A DNA stretch of 5,653 nt from an uncultured Clostridia bacterium (GCA_937858235.1 CALLZZ010000279.1:1-5653), one strand, 5' to 3'; counted from the stretch's first letter, positions 1 to 5,228 are shown. Notes: generated from the letters alone by a model not told the origin. Numbers and translations are program-made.

Positions 1-820
1 AACCTGTGTTACCCACTTCACCAATCTTTGCACCGGTGGCAGGGGTAAATGTACTTTTGGTAGTCTTCGTTTGTGTACCATTATACGGTTGGCGGTAGGA
101 TGCAGTGGTAGTATCTGCTGTCCCGTTGGAGAATTTCGACAAATGTGCGTAGATTACAGACTTGCTGTTTGCGGTGCAAGTTATGTGGTTTCCATAGTTC
201 ACTAAGTAAGTCACTCCGTTTACTACACCTGTGCTGATTATGCTGCTATGAGACACATTGCTTACTGCGTAGACACTGGTTCCTGCTGCAGCAGCAATGT
301 CAATGCCGGTGTGTGTGCCGCTTGAGCTGTATTCCTTGTAATCTTGTGAAATCGAGCCGGATAAAATCGGGCGCGACCAAGTTGTGGAGGGTATTTTGAC
401 CGCTGCCTTATCGATATACCCATAGGCAGTCGTGCTAACATTTATATAGCGGATATAATAGCGATTGGCATTAGCGTCGTTGTTATATACCCACACCCGT
501 TCACGAGAATCTACAATACCCTGTTTTGTGGTTCCGGTAGCGGTAGTATAAACTGTGTAGGGACCACTGATAAAGCACAGCTTTTCAACGGCCGCCCGGC
601 TTTGGATTCCTTCGAACGGGTCGACGAGGCCAGCAGCTCTTTGCTGTGCAGGAGTCATTTCGTCAGCGCGAGGACCAAGGACGATGCCATTTTCGGGCGT
701 TGCGTATTCGGCACCATAGCCTGGGGGTGCGATTTCCACAACGTCCAAGGCGTATGCGGGAGCAGCAATACAAAGTGCGATCGCAAGTGCTGCACACAGG
801 CTGATGATTCTTCTTTTCAC
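1..820 (-). CDS. Exported M23/LytM-family zinc metallopeptidase, C-terminal end cut off by window edge
   Basis: The visible 273 codons start at GTG 820-818, six bases after an excellent AAAGGAGGT ribosome binding site (835-827). The protein opens with a signal peptide: basic MKRR, a hydrophobic core to about residue 20, and an AYA cleavage site near residue 24, so it should be exported. Residues about 80-142 are rich in Tyr, Thr and Val and look like an SH3-like wall-binding domain, though this is weak. The peptidase domain follows: HTGID at 170-174 fits the HxxxD zinc motif, TSVYAV at 181-186 is the usual strand after it, and YAHLSK at 224-229 with GAKIGEVGNTG at 263-273 matches the second half. 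M23 enzymes cut peptide cross-links in peptidoglycan, so a cell-wall hydrolase is expected. It is the last visible gene of the sigma/DUF4367 unit, 101 bases after the small exported protein. The 3' end lies outside the window, so further domains cannot be judged. Confidence 0.9.
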   Translation of the reverse strand, partial: MKRRIISLCAALAIALCIAAPAYALDVVEIAPPGYGAEYATPENGIVLGPRADEMTPAQQRAAGLVDPFEGIQSRAAVEKLCFISGPYTVYTTATGTTKQGIVDSRERVWVYNNDANANRYYIRYINVSTTAYGYIDKAAVKIPSTTWSRPILSGSISQDYKEYSSSGTHTGIDIAAAAGTSVYAVSNVSHSSIISTGVVNGVTYLVNYGNHITCTANSKSVIYAHLSKFSNGTADTTTASYRQPYNGTQTKTTKSTFTPATGAKIGEVGNTG

Positions 821-864
821 AAGTTTACCTCCTTTAACCTTTTGCGTTTCTTTCCGGACGAATG

Positions 865-870
865 ATTATA
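865..870 (-). promoter_or_regulatory. Isolated TATAAT -10-like hexamer upstream of the M23 gene
   Basis: A perfect TATAAT lies 45 bases upstream of the peptidase GTG on the coding strand. No sigma-A -35 hexamer sits at 16-18 bases spacing: the position reads CAATGT. It may be a weak internal promoter, a promoter for an alternative sigma factor, or chance in AT-rich DNA. Confidence 0.25.
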
Positions 871-921
871 GGACTGCAAAGCTTAGAACATTGGACTCAT
901 CCCCTTTCTCGAAAGGCCGAT

Positions 922-1347
922 TTAGACGCTGCATTCTGCTGAAGTGCATTCGACATTCTCTCCGCCAACACTTACAACAACTCTGGCTCTATATATAGTT
1001 CCTGCTTTTCCTGTATAAGATTTGGATGCGGTAATACTGCCGGTGCCGCTGATACTCCAAGAAGTAACACTTTGCCAGCTGCTGCCTGACTTCTTTTCCA
1101 GATACAATGTACCGCTAATTTTTGTTGATGAACTCTTAGCGCTAATATAGGTGCTTGGCTTTAGAATCTGATTGGAAGAAGAGATATTTGCCTGTGCGCT
1201 GGCGGTATTCCTCCAAAAAGGGGTGATAATCATACCTAAACCGGATGATATTACGCCCTTCGGTTGAGCGGCCAGTGCAGGCGTCACCATCATTGTCATA
1301 ACCATCACCAATGAACACACCAACATACTTGTCCGTTTGAGTTTCAT
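922..1347 (-). CDS. Small exported beta-rich protein, DUF6147-like
   Basis: This 141-residue protein starts at ATG 1347-1345 after a GAGGAGG ribosome binding site (1360-1354). It has a clear Sec signal peptide: basic MKLKR, a Met/Val-rich core, and an ALA site near residue 26, so the mature form is about 115 residues and secreted or wall-associated. The mature part carries FWRNT at 44-48, then alternating Ser/Thr-rich strands, LYLEKKSGSSW at 81-91, and a YRARVVVSV strand at 119-127. This pattern resembles small secreted clostridial proteins I recall as DUF6147, with moderate confidence; their function is unknown to me. Two C-terminal cysteines (134 and 139) could form a disulfide after export. 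It lies 83 bases after the DUF4367 gene, and its ribosome binding site is inside a long hairpin (1353-1402), so translation or readthrough is probably structure-controlled. It could be a target of, or a signal for, the sigma/anti-sigma pair. Confidence 0.85.
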   Translation of the reverse strand: MKLKRTSMLVCSLVMVMTMMVTPALAAQPKGVISSGLGMIITPFWRNTASAQANISSSNQILKPSTYISAKSSSTKISGTLYLEKKSGSSWQSVTSWSISGTGSITASKSYTGKAGTIYRARVVVSVGGENVECTSAECSV

Positions 1348-1352
1348 AAAAA

Positions 1353-1402
1353 TCCTCCTCGTTCGTTATTAGGTTCTTTACCTATATAACGAACGAGGAG
1401 GA
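1353..1402 (-). promoter_or_regulatory. Long hairpin burying the ribosome binding site of the small exported protein; terminator-like
   Basis: Bases 1353-1369 and 1386-1402 are a perfect 17-bp inverted repeat. Inside it, TAGGT (1370-1374) pairs with ACCTA (1380-1384) around a five-base loop, leaving only T1385 bulged, so the stem reaches 22 bp. In the minus-strand transcript the descending arm ends GAGGAGGA, which is the Shine-Dalgarno sequence of the 141-residue gene, and is followed at once by UUUUU and the AUG. It therefore has the shape of an intrinsic terminator or attenuator for the upstream operon and also sequesters a start site. The sequence shows the pairing; the regulatory role is inference. 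Confidence 0.75.
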
Positions 1403-1430
1403 AAAATGTGACATGATATTCTCAAAAATA

Positions 1431-2402
1431 TTAGATTTGTATGTTATCGGCAATTTTAATTATTTTTTCATAGCTAACTTGTCCAAAAATATTTAGTTCA
1501 AAGCCCTCTTGCTGCCATATGAAATAGCAAATTCCATCTCTATACCACCAATAGGCTGTTTGATCGTTGTACATAATTTCATTGATTTTGGTATTTTCGG
1601 TATCAAATAAAATAGGGGAGCCTGTAGGGGTTCTTGCATTGACAGACAGGATGTTTCCAGACGAGTCTTCGTAACGGTATACTATCATCGGATCAGCTTC
1701 AAATGTATCAACCAGCGTGTATCCAGATGGAATGTAGATTAACTTCATATTTTGCAAACGTTCAAAATCGGATGAACTTGGTTCAACAGTGCTTGCGGCA
1801 CCAAATTGACTGAACAGTGGAAATGTCTCTACAAGCCAGTCGAAAAATCTTGCCCGCAACTCTGCGCTTGCAGTAATTGTCATGGCAAAAGCTATGATGG
1901 CTGCAACGATTGCAATACCTATACGCCTTAAGGAAAGGGAACCGTTATAATATTGTGCTGCCTTTATATCTTTTAACCGCCTTCTAAATTTATTAGAGTA
2001 ATTGGGGTTCTTCGCAGGAACAGCTATGTCATTTTTCAGCATTAACTTGCCTAAGGCTACCCCGGCAGCCTGCTTCATGCTTGTCTTTGAAATACGCTGA
2101 TTATCAGGCAACCTTAGTGAATAAGCAAGAAGCATTTCAGCATACCGTAGCTTTTGCTTTGAATCACTGATAGATAGTATGCCTTCAGCTGCATTAGGAT
2201 CAAAACCAAAGATATACTTCATGAATAAAAGAGATTGCATATATTCCGGTAATAGCAAAATTTTATCTTTTAATTCATTGATATCTAAACTATCATCCTT
2301 AGGTGGGACATCATTTAACCCAATTGCATAGCTACGCTCTATCATGGATTGCTGAAATACTGATAGAGCGTAGCTATGCAATTGGGTTAAATGATGTCCC
2401 AC
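1431..2402 (-). CDS. Membrane protein with C-terminal DUF4367-like domain, probable anti-sigma factor
   Basis: The 323-residue frame opens at GTG 2402-2400, overlapping the end of the sigma gene by 16 bases. Only a weak TTAGG precedes it, so translation is probably coupled to the sigma gene. A later ATG at residue 20 is possible but has no ribosome binding site. Residues 1-160 are charged, helical and probably cytoplasmic, the place where a sigma factor would be bound. A single hydrophobic segment at about 161-180, preceded by SLRR, gives an N-in topology. Residues about 220-321 form an extracellular domain with IYIPSGY at 222-228, YWWYRDG at 284-290 and an FIWQQEG to IFGQV ending, which fits DUF4367 as I know it. 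Proteins of this type commonly follow sigma genes in Firmicutes and are thought to be membrane anti-sigma factors. Residues about 3-37 are encoded by a perfect inverted repeat, so the N-terminus may have been reshaped. Confidence 0.85.
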   Translation of the reverse strand: MGHHLTQLHSYALSVFQQSMIERSYAIGLNDVPPKDDSLDINELKDKILLLPEYMQSLLFMKYIFGFDPNAAEGILSISDSKQKLRYAEMLLAYSLRLPDNQRISKTSMKQAAGVALGKLMLKNDIAVPAKNPNYSNKFRRRLKDIKAAQYYNGSLSLRRIGIAIVAAIIAFAMTITASAELRARFFDWLVETFPLFSQFGAASTVEPSSSDFERLQNMKLIYIPSGYTLVDTFEADPMIVYRYEDSSGNILSVNARTPTGSPILFDTENTKINEIMYNDQTAYWWYRDGICYFIWQQEGFELNIFGQVSYEKIIKIADNIQI

Positions 2403-2412
2403 CTAAGGATGA
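2293..2412. repeat. Perfect 52-bp inverted repeat with 16-nt spacer at the sigma / DUF4367 junction
   Basis: Bases 2293-2344 are the exact reverse complement of 2361-2412, separated by 16 bases (2345-2360). The match stops at once on both sides. On the minus strand the first arm contains the last eight sigma codons, the sigma stop TAA (2389-2387) and the GTG start (2402-2400) of the next gene. The second arm codes for residues ERSYAIGLNDVPPKDD of that protein. The bicistronic mRNA could form a 52-bp helix at the gene junction, a good RNase III substrate and a translation barrier that a ribosome finishing the sigma gene could open. Each arm is joined to different unique coding DNA, which argues against a simple fold-back read artefact. 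Confidence 0.95.
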
Positions 2413-2947
2413 CATATTCCTCTTCCAAATATAATTTTTTAAGCCTTTCAAAAGCTCTTTGAAACCGTTTGCGAGCGGTAGCCTCCGTAATGTTCAAAAT
2501 GGCGCCAATATCCTTATAGGACATATCTTCTGCCAGCCTTAATTCAAGCAAATATCTTTCTTGGGATGATAATTTTTTGATCAGATTGAGCAGCAACTCC
2601 CTGTCATGCCCCTTAAAGAAAGTATCCTCCGTAGTAGCAGAAAGGTCTTTCCATTCTTCGAACGAGTCCACAGGAAGCGTTTTCCTGTTTTGGCGATATA
2701 TATCTATGGAAATATTTCTTACTACAATAACGCAGAAAGGCAGCCTTTCGTGACAAGGTATTTTTTCAATTTTATCAATATGATCCATAATTTTAAGAAA
2801 GGTCTGTGCTACCGCATCTTGTGCATCCTGTTCCGAATGCAGAATTTTTAAAGAAATGTTATAAAGCTTAACATTATAATCTTTAAAAATCTGATTCACT
2901 AAATCTCTTTCAGAATCGGTTAGCACCCCTAAAATTATAACAATCAA
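2387..2947 (-). CDS. ECF-like sigma-70 family RNA polymerase sigma factor
   Basis: This 186-residue protein has the two-domain layout of a group 4 (ECF) sigma factor. Region 2 is at about 14-88 (ILHSEQDAQDAVAQTF at 35-50 is the polymerase-binding helix, followed by a VRNISID segment and RQNR). Region 4 is at about 120-172 (LSSQERYLLELRL, then the helix-turn-helix MSYKDIGAILNITEATARKR). It would direct polymerase to its own promoter set. I chose TTG 2947-2945 because GGGGGTGA lies just upstream at a workable distance and the hydrophobic start resembles relatives I recall. GTG at residue 8 is an alternative. Its own promoter (2984-3012) looks sigma-A-like. It overlaps the DUF4367 gene, its probable membrane inhibitor. 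Its stop codon and last eight codons fall inside the 52-bp inverted repeat, so the VILRWDII tail may be altered from the ancestral form. Confidence 0.9.
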   Translation of the reverse strand: MIVIILGVLTDSERDLVNQIFKDYNVKLYNISLKILHSEQDAQDAVAQTFLKIMDHIDKIEKIPCHERLPFCVIVVRNISIDIYRQNRKTLPVDSFEEWKDLSATTEDTFFKGHDRELLLNLIKKLSSQERYLLELRLAEDMSYKDIGAILNITEATARKRFQRAFERLKKLYLEEEYVILRWDII

Positions 2948-2983
2948 ACTGTCACCCCCAACGCTGTAATATGATTTGATATT

Positions 2984-3012
2984 ATTTTACCATGGTTAAG
3001 TAACTCATTCAA
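2984..3012 (-). promoter_or_regulatory. Candidate sigma-A promoter for the ECF sigma operon
   Basis: On the minus strand TTGAAT (3012-3007) is followed after exactly 17 bases by TAAAAT (2989-2984), 4/6 and 5/6 matches to consensus. The -10 ends 36 bases before the TTG start. It points to housekeeping transcription of the sigma gene. No ECF-type autoregulatory motif was recognised, but the sigma factor's specificity is unknown. Confidence 0.55.
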
Positions 3013-3086
3013 ACATTTGGTTAATTTGCTGAATAGCTTCCTCTCTCGTCTTGTAGTATTGTGTTGTACTTGAGGAGGTGACGAAA

Positions 3087-3389
3087 ATGCAGAAAGAAAA
3101 AATACTGAGTGAGCTGTACCACGGCAACATAAACCCAGTGGCAAAATCCGTTGTGCAAGGCAGTGCCTATCAAAAAGCAATGTACCAAATCAGCAGTCTT
3201 GAAGAAAAGATGATGGCACAGCTTGATGCAGAGCAGAGAAAGCTGTTACAGGATTTCGTATCGGCACAAGGTGAGCTAAACTACATCAGCGGCGAAGAGC
3301 GATTTATAGACGGCTTCCGCATGGGAGCGAGAATGATGCTCGAAATATTTGAAAAAGATGACGGACAGTTCAAACCGATTACCGGTTAG
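3087..3389 (+). CDS. DUF6809-like small helical protein
   Basis: The 100-residue protein starts at ATG 3087, six bases after a strong GAGGAGGTGA (3072-3081). The in-frame GTG at 3078 lies within that binding site and is rejected. It is predicted mostly helical and soluble: LSELYHGNINPV at 8-19, a coiled-coil-like stretch at about 30-65, then GEERFIDGFRMGARMMLEIF at 69-88. The LYxGNI opening and FIDGFRMGARM motif match DUF6809 as I recall it, a family common in clostridial mobile elements with no assigned biochemical function. It stands alone on the plus strand between two minus-strand operons. Its last ten codons form the left arm of its own terminator hairpin. It may be an element-maintenance or regulatory accessory protein, but the sequence does not show this. 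Confidence 0.85.
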   Translation: MQKEKILSELYHGNINPVAKSVVQGSAYQKAMYQISSLEEKMMAQLDAEQRKLLQDFVSAQGELNYISGEERFIDGFRMGARMMLEIFEKDDGQFKPITG

Positions 3390-3406
3390 CTGTTCGTCAT
3401 TTTTTT
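3358..3406. terminator. Bidirectional rho-independent terminator between convergent genes
   Basis: ATGACGGACAG (3358-3368) pairs with CTGTTCGTCAT (3390-3400) over 11 positions with one G-U. An inner AACCG/CGGTT stem can form in the loop. On the plus strand a run of seven T (3400-3406) follows, terminating the DUF6809-like gene. Read on the minus strand the same stem is followed by CTTTTTC, so it can also stop the operon arriving from the right. The left arm overlaps the last codons of the DUF6809-like gene. Confidence 0.8.
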
Positions 3407-3417
3407 ATTATCTGAAT

Positions 3418-4122
3418 CTAATACGATATCTCAAAGCCTCGTCCGTTAGAAATAGCGGGCGGGGCTTTTGCGTTTATCGGTGATTTATCCTTTTGAGCTT
3501 CCTTAATTGCTTTTCGTGCCAACGACCAAATTCCAATCTCACCATTCATGCAAGCATCTGTTAGCTTTTTGAGAGCCTTATCTTTTGCCTTGGCAGCTGC
3601 GTTTTCCGTAAGGTCGAACTGCTCTCCTAAATCAGCTAAAGTGTGTTGTTCATAGCCAAATACACCGAAGAAACCACCGAGAATTTCACGCTCCTTAAAG
3701 GATAGCTTGTCAAACTCTTTCTCCAATACCTCAAGATAGATTTGGTGCAATACGATCTGCTCCACATCCTCACGAGCATCCTTGATTTGAACAACAGGCT
3801 CGCCGTTATCATCATACTGTTCATCAAGGGATGAAAAGCTGAGATATCCTTGCACATGCAGTGCCTCAAATTCTCGCTTGGACAGGCTGACAGGATACAG
3901 ACTGTTCTCCAACTCCCGTTTCATTGCGCCTATGATGTAAGGATAAAGAAAGGTGGACAGAGTTGCTTCGATGTTGGGATTATACCTGTCTGCATAAGTA
4001 AGGATTGCAAGTGTTCCTGCCGAAACTAAATCCTCCCGAAGCTGTTCACAGTGAAATTGGCGGCACAGCTTATCCGCACAGGCTTCTACCATTTCTTTGT
4101 TCTGCAGATATATGCTTTCCAA
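3418..4122 (-). CDS. Sigma-70 family-like protein of mobile-element type
   Basis: I place the start at TTG 4122-4120, seven bases after GGAGGAGG, giving 234 residues. The longer GTG start at 4140 would use that binding site as coding sequence for a Gly-rich leader and is unlikely. Region 2 spans about 28-75 (LREDLVSAGTLAILTYADRY, then FLYPYIIGAMKREL), and region 4 about 130-190 (LSFKEREILGGFFG, then the helix-turn-helix TLADLGEQFDLTENAAAKAK and ALKKL). Compared with ECF factors it has a longer acidic linker (LDEQYDDNGEP) and resembles the sigma-like genes of clostridial integrative elements and phages. The helix-turn-helix lacks the usual SRxRVxQ recognition residues and reads ENAAAKAK, so promoter recognition may differ. 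It follows the DUF6076-like gene by 27 bases in one operon. Its last codons overlap a GC-rich hairpin (3434-3467), and the tail from about residue 210 looks unstructured. Confidence 0.85.
   Translation of the reverse strand: MESIYLQNKEMVEACADKLCRQFHCEQLREDLVSAGTLAILTYADRYNPNIEATLSTFLYPYIIGAMKRELENSLYPVSLSKREFEALHVQGYLSFSSLDEQYDDNGEPVVQIKDAREDVEQIVLHQIYLEVLEKEFDKLSFKEREILGGFFGVFGYEQHTLADLGEQFDLTENAAAKAKDKALKKLTDACMNGEIGIWSLARKAIKEAQKDKSPINAKAPPAISNGRGFEISY
3434..3467. terminator. GC-rich terminator-like hairpin inside the 3' end of the sigma-like gene
   Basis: AAGCCTCGTCCG (3434-3445) pairs with CGGGCGGGGCTT (3456-3467) over 12 positions with two G-U pairs and a 10-base loop. On the plus strand it ends in TTTT and then GCGTTT, a plausible back-up terminator for readthrough from the DUF6809-like gene. 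On the minus strand it lies before the sigma-like stop codon and has only a short T run, so it is less likely to stop that operon. Confidence 0.5.
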
Positions 4123-4149
4123 CTTGCCGCCTCCTCCCACGGGTACAGA

Positions 4150-5091
4150 CTACCGTCTGCCTTTTTTTGTGATGCCAAGGGATGAATACAAAACAGCGGA
4201 CTGCATTTGAGCATCTACTTCCCTGTCGGTGAGCAAGCCGCTAATTGCCATATCTTTCAAATCAATAATTTTCCGTTTGGCGTTTTCCCAATCCTCCACC
4301 GAAATATTCCCTCGTTGTTTGTCCGCTGTAATCCGTTGATAGGCATTGGTGTAGCTGCGGATAACAGGGTTGTTGGCGGCTTTTTCTTTCGCTTTGTTTT
4401 TTGCCCCCTGATTGCGGCAGGTGCGGTGGGGTTTCCCTTCAATTGGCCTGTCGCAGTAATCGGTCTTGTAGCCTTTGGTAAGCAAGAAGAACTGTTTGCA
4501 GTTCTTGCAACGGCGAATGGTATGCCCGTGCATGATTGCCTTCATAAAATCCATCTTCAAAAATGCCTGTAAATACTTGACCGAGTACACCTCATAGATG
4601 GCATAGGTGTCTGGCTGATTGGGAATCATGTCCGGCACATACCGCACATCAATATTGTCAAACAGCGTGAAAGCGTGTCCCTCGTTTCTGAAATGGTTGA
4701 TCATCATCTTATCAAGGTTAGGATGTGTGTAAAAATCATACAGGGCAGCCGCATAGTTTTCGCTATCCAGTGTTTTCAAATGCATTAAACCGTTGTCAAT
4801 AAACCAAAACATTGTCTGGTTGAACGAGTAAATATCGCTGATAATTTCTATATATTTTTCTGCGGAATGCATCCTACCATCGGCAATCAGCTGAAACAGC
4901 TTGCGCCCCATCAGCATCTCATGGAGTTTTTTTATATTGTCTGTGTTAAGGTCTTGCGATAAGGCATACATGGCTTCAAATTCCTGCGGCGTGATGCTCA
5001 AAATGTCCACCGTTAAATCGCCGAGTAGAAATTCTTGTCCTGCAACCTCAATTTTATCGTCATGTATTCTAAAATCAATTCGACTAAACAT
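4150..5091 (-). CDS. DUF6076-like protein with four-cysteine putative zinc ribbon
   Basis: This 313-residue protein starts at ATG 5091-5089 after GGGAGGC (5103-5097). Residues 1-190 are a mixed helical domain that I cannot assign. Then comes a probable zinc site: RRCKNCKQFF (Cys 195 and 198), DYCDR (Cys 213) and RTCRNQGA (Cys 225). The tail (230-313) is very basic with a helical segment, consistent with nucleic-acid binding. The CxxC-FF-YCDR-TCRxxGA arrangement matches DUF6076 as I recall it, and resembles the zinc fingers of CGNR-type regulators, so DNA binding is a fair inference. It is first in an operon with the sigma-like gene and is transcribed away from the AAA ATPase gene, from a shared control region. 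It could be a regulator of the element. No enzymatic motif is visible. Confidence 0.8.
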   Translation of the reverse strand: MFSRIDFRIHDDKIEVAGQEFLLGDLTVDILSITPQEFEAMYALSQDLNTDNIKKLHEMLMGRKLFQLIADGRMHSAEKYIEIISDIYSFNQTMFWFIDNGLMHLKTLDSENYAAALYDFYTHPNLDKMMINHFRNEGHAFTLFDNIDVRYVPDMIPNQPDTYAIYEVYSVKYLQAFLKMDFMKAIMHGHTIRRCKNCKQFFLLTKGYKTDYCDRPIEGKPHRTCRNQGAKNKAKEKAANNPVIRSYTNAYQRITADKQRGNISVEDWENAKRKIIDLKDMAISGLLTDREVDAQMQSAVLYSSLGITKKGRR

Positions 5092-5107
5092 TGTCTGCCT
5101 CCCGTGT

Positions 5108-5137
5108 ATAGGATTGACTTTTATATTGTAATCCTAT
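5108..5137. repeat. 8-bp inverted repeat ATAGGATT / AATCCTAT, candidate operator
   Basis: ATAGGATT (5108-5115) and AATCCTAT (5130-5137) are perfect reverse complements 14 bases apart, in the leader of the DUF6076-like gene. A further TCAATCCT (5197-5204) near the candidate minus-strand -35 repeats the half-site and mirrors AGGATTGA at 5110-5117. Repeated half-sites in a divergent promoter region suggest a dimeric regulator site. No regulator is identified. Confidence 0.4.
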
Positions 5138-5145
5138 TTTATATC

Positions 5146-5174
5146 TTTACTCTAAAATGTTCCATAACTATATT
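5146..5174 (+). promoter_or_regulatory. Candidate sigma-A promoter for the AAA ATPase gene
   Basis: TTTACT (5146-5151) and TATATT (5169-5174) are separated by 17 bases, 4/6 and 5/6 matches to consensus. The site is 54 bases before the ATPase ATG. The DNA is very AT-rich, so chance matches are likely. Confidence 0.35.
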
Positions 5175-5200
5175 GTACAGGATAATATATAAAAAATCAA
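5172..5200 (-). promoter_or_regulatory. Candidate sigma-A promoter for the DUF6076-like / sigma-like operon
   Basis: Read on the minus strand, TTGATT (5200-5195) and TACAAT (5177-5172) are 17 bases apart, 4/6 and 5/6 matches. Its -10 overlaps the -10 of the opposing candidate at 5169-5174, which would make the two promoters compete. The confidence is limited by the AT-rich context. Confidence 0.4.
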
Positions 5201-5228
5201 TCCTGCAAATACAAAAAGGAGTGAGTAC

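Noticed and set aside
602..865. Plus-strand open frame of 87 residues
   Set aside because: It is antisense to the well-supported M23 gene, has no ribosome binding site, and the protein has no recognisable pattern.
903..916. Small palindrome CCTTTC-TC-GAAAGG downstream of the small secreted gene
   Set aside because: The stem is short and no T run follows on the minus strand, so it is not a convincing terminator.
1399..1411. GAGGAGGAAAAATG on the plus strand, resembling a ribosome binding site and start
   Set aside because: The ATG at 1406 is followed at once by TGA. The signal is the mirror arm of the hairpin and not a gene start.
2293..2412. Reading the 52-bp inverted repeat as insertion sequence ends or a CRISPR repeat
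   Set aside because: The spacer is only 16 nt, there is no transposase, no target duplication and no repeat array.
2606..2851. Plus-strand open frame of 81 residues
   Set aside because: It is antisense to conserved sigma regions and looks like a shadow.
2976..3002. TTGATA with TAAGTA as a plus-strand promoter for the DUF6809-like gene
   Set aside because: The spacing is only 15 bases and the -10 is poor, so no plus-strand promoter is called there.
2944..3180. Minus-strand open frame of 78 residues upstream of the ECF sigma gene
   Set aside because: It runs antisense through the start of the DUF6809-like gene, has no good ribosome binding site and odd composition.
4207..4572. Plus-strand open frame of 121 residues
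   Set aside because: It is fully antisense to the zinc-ribbon half of the DUF6076-like gene and lacks a start signal.
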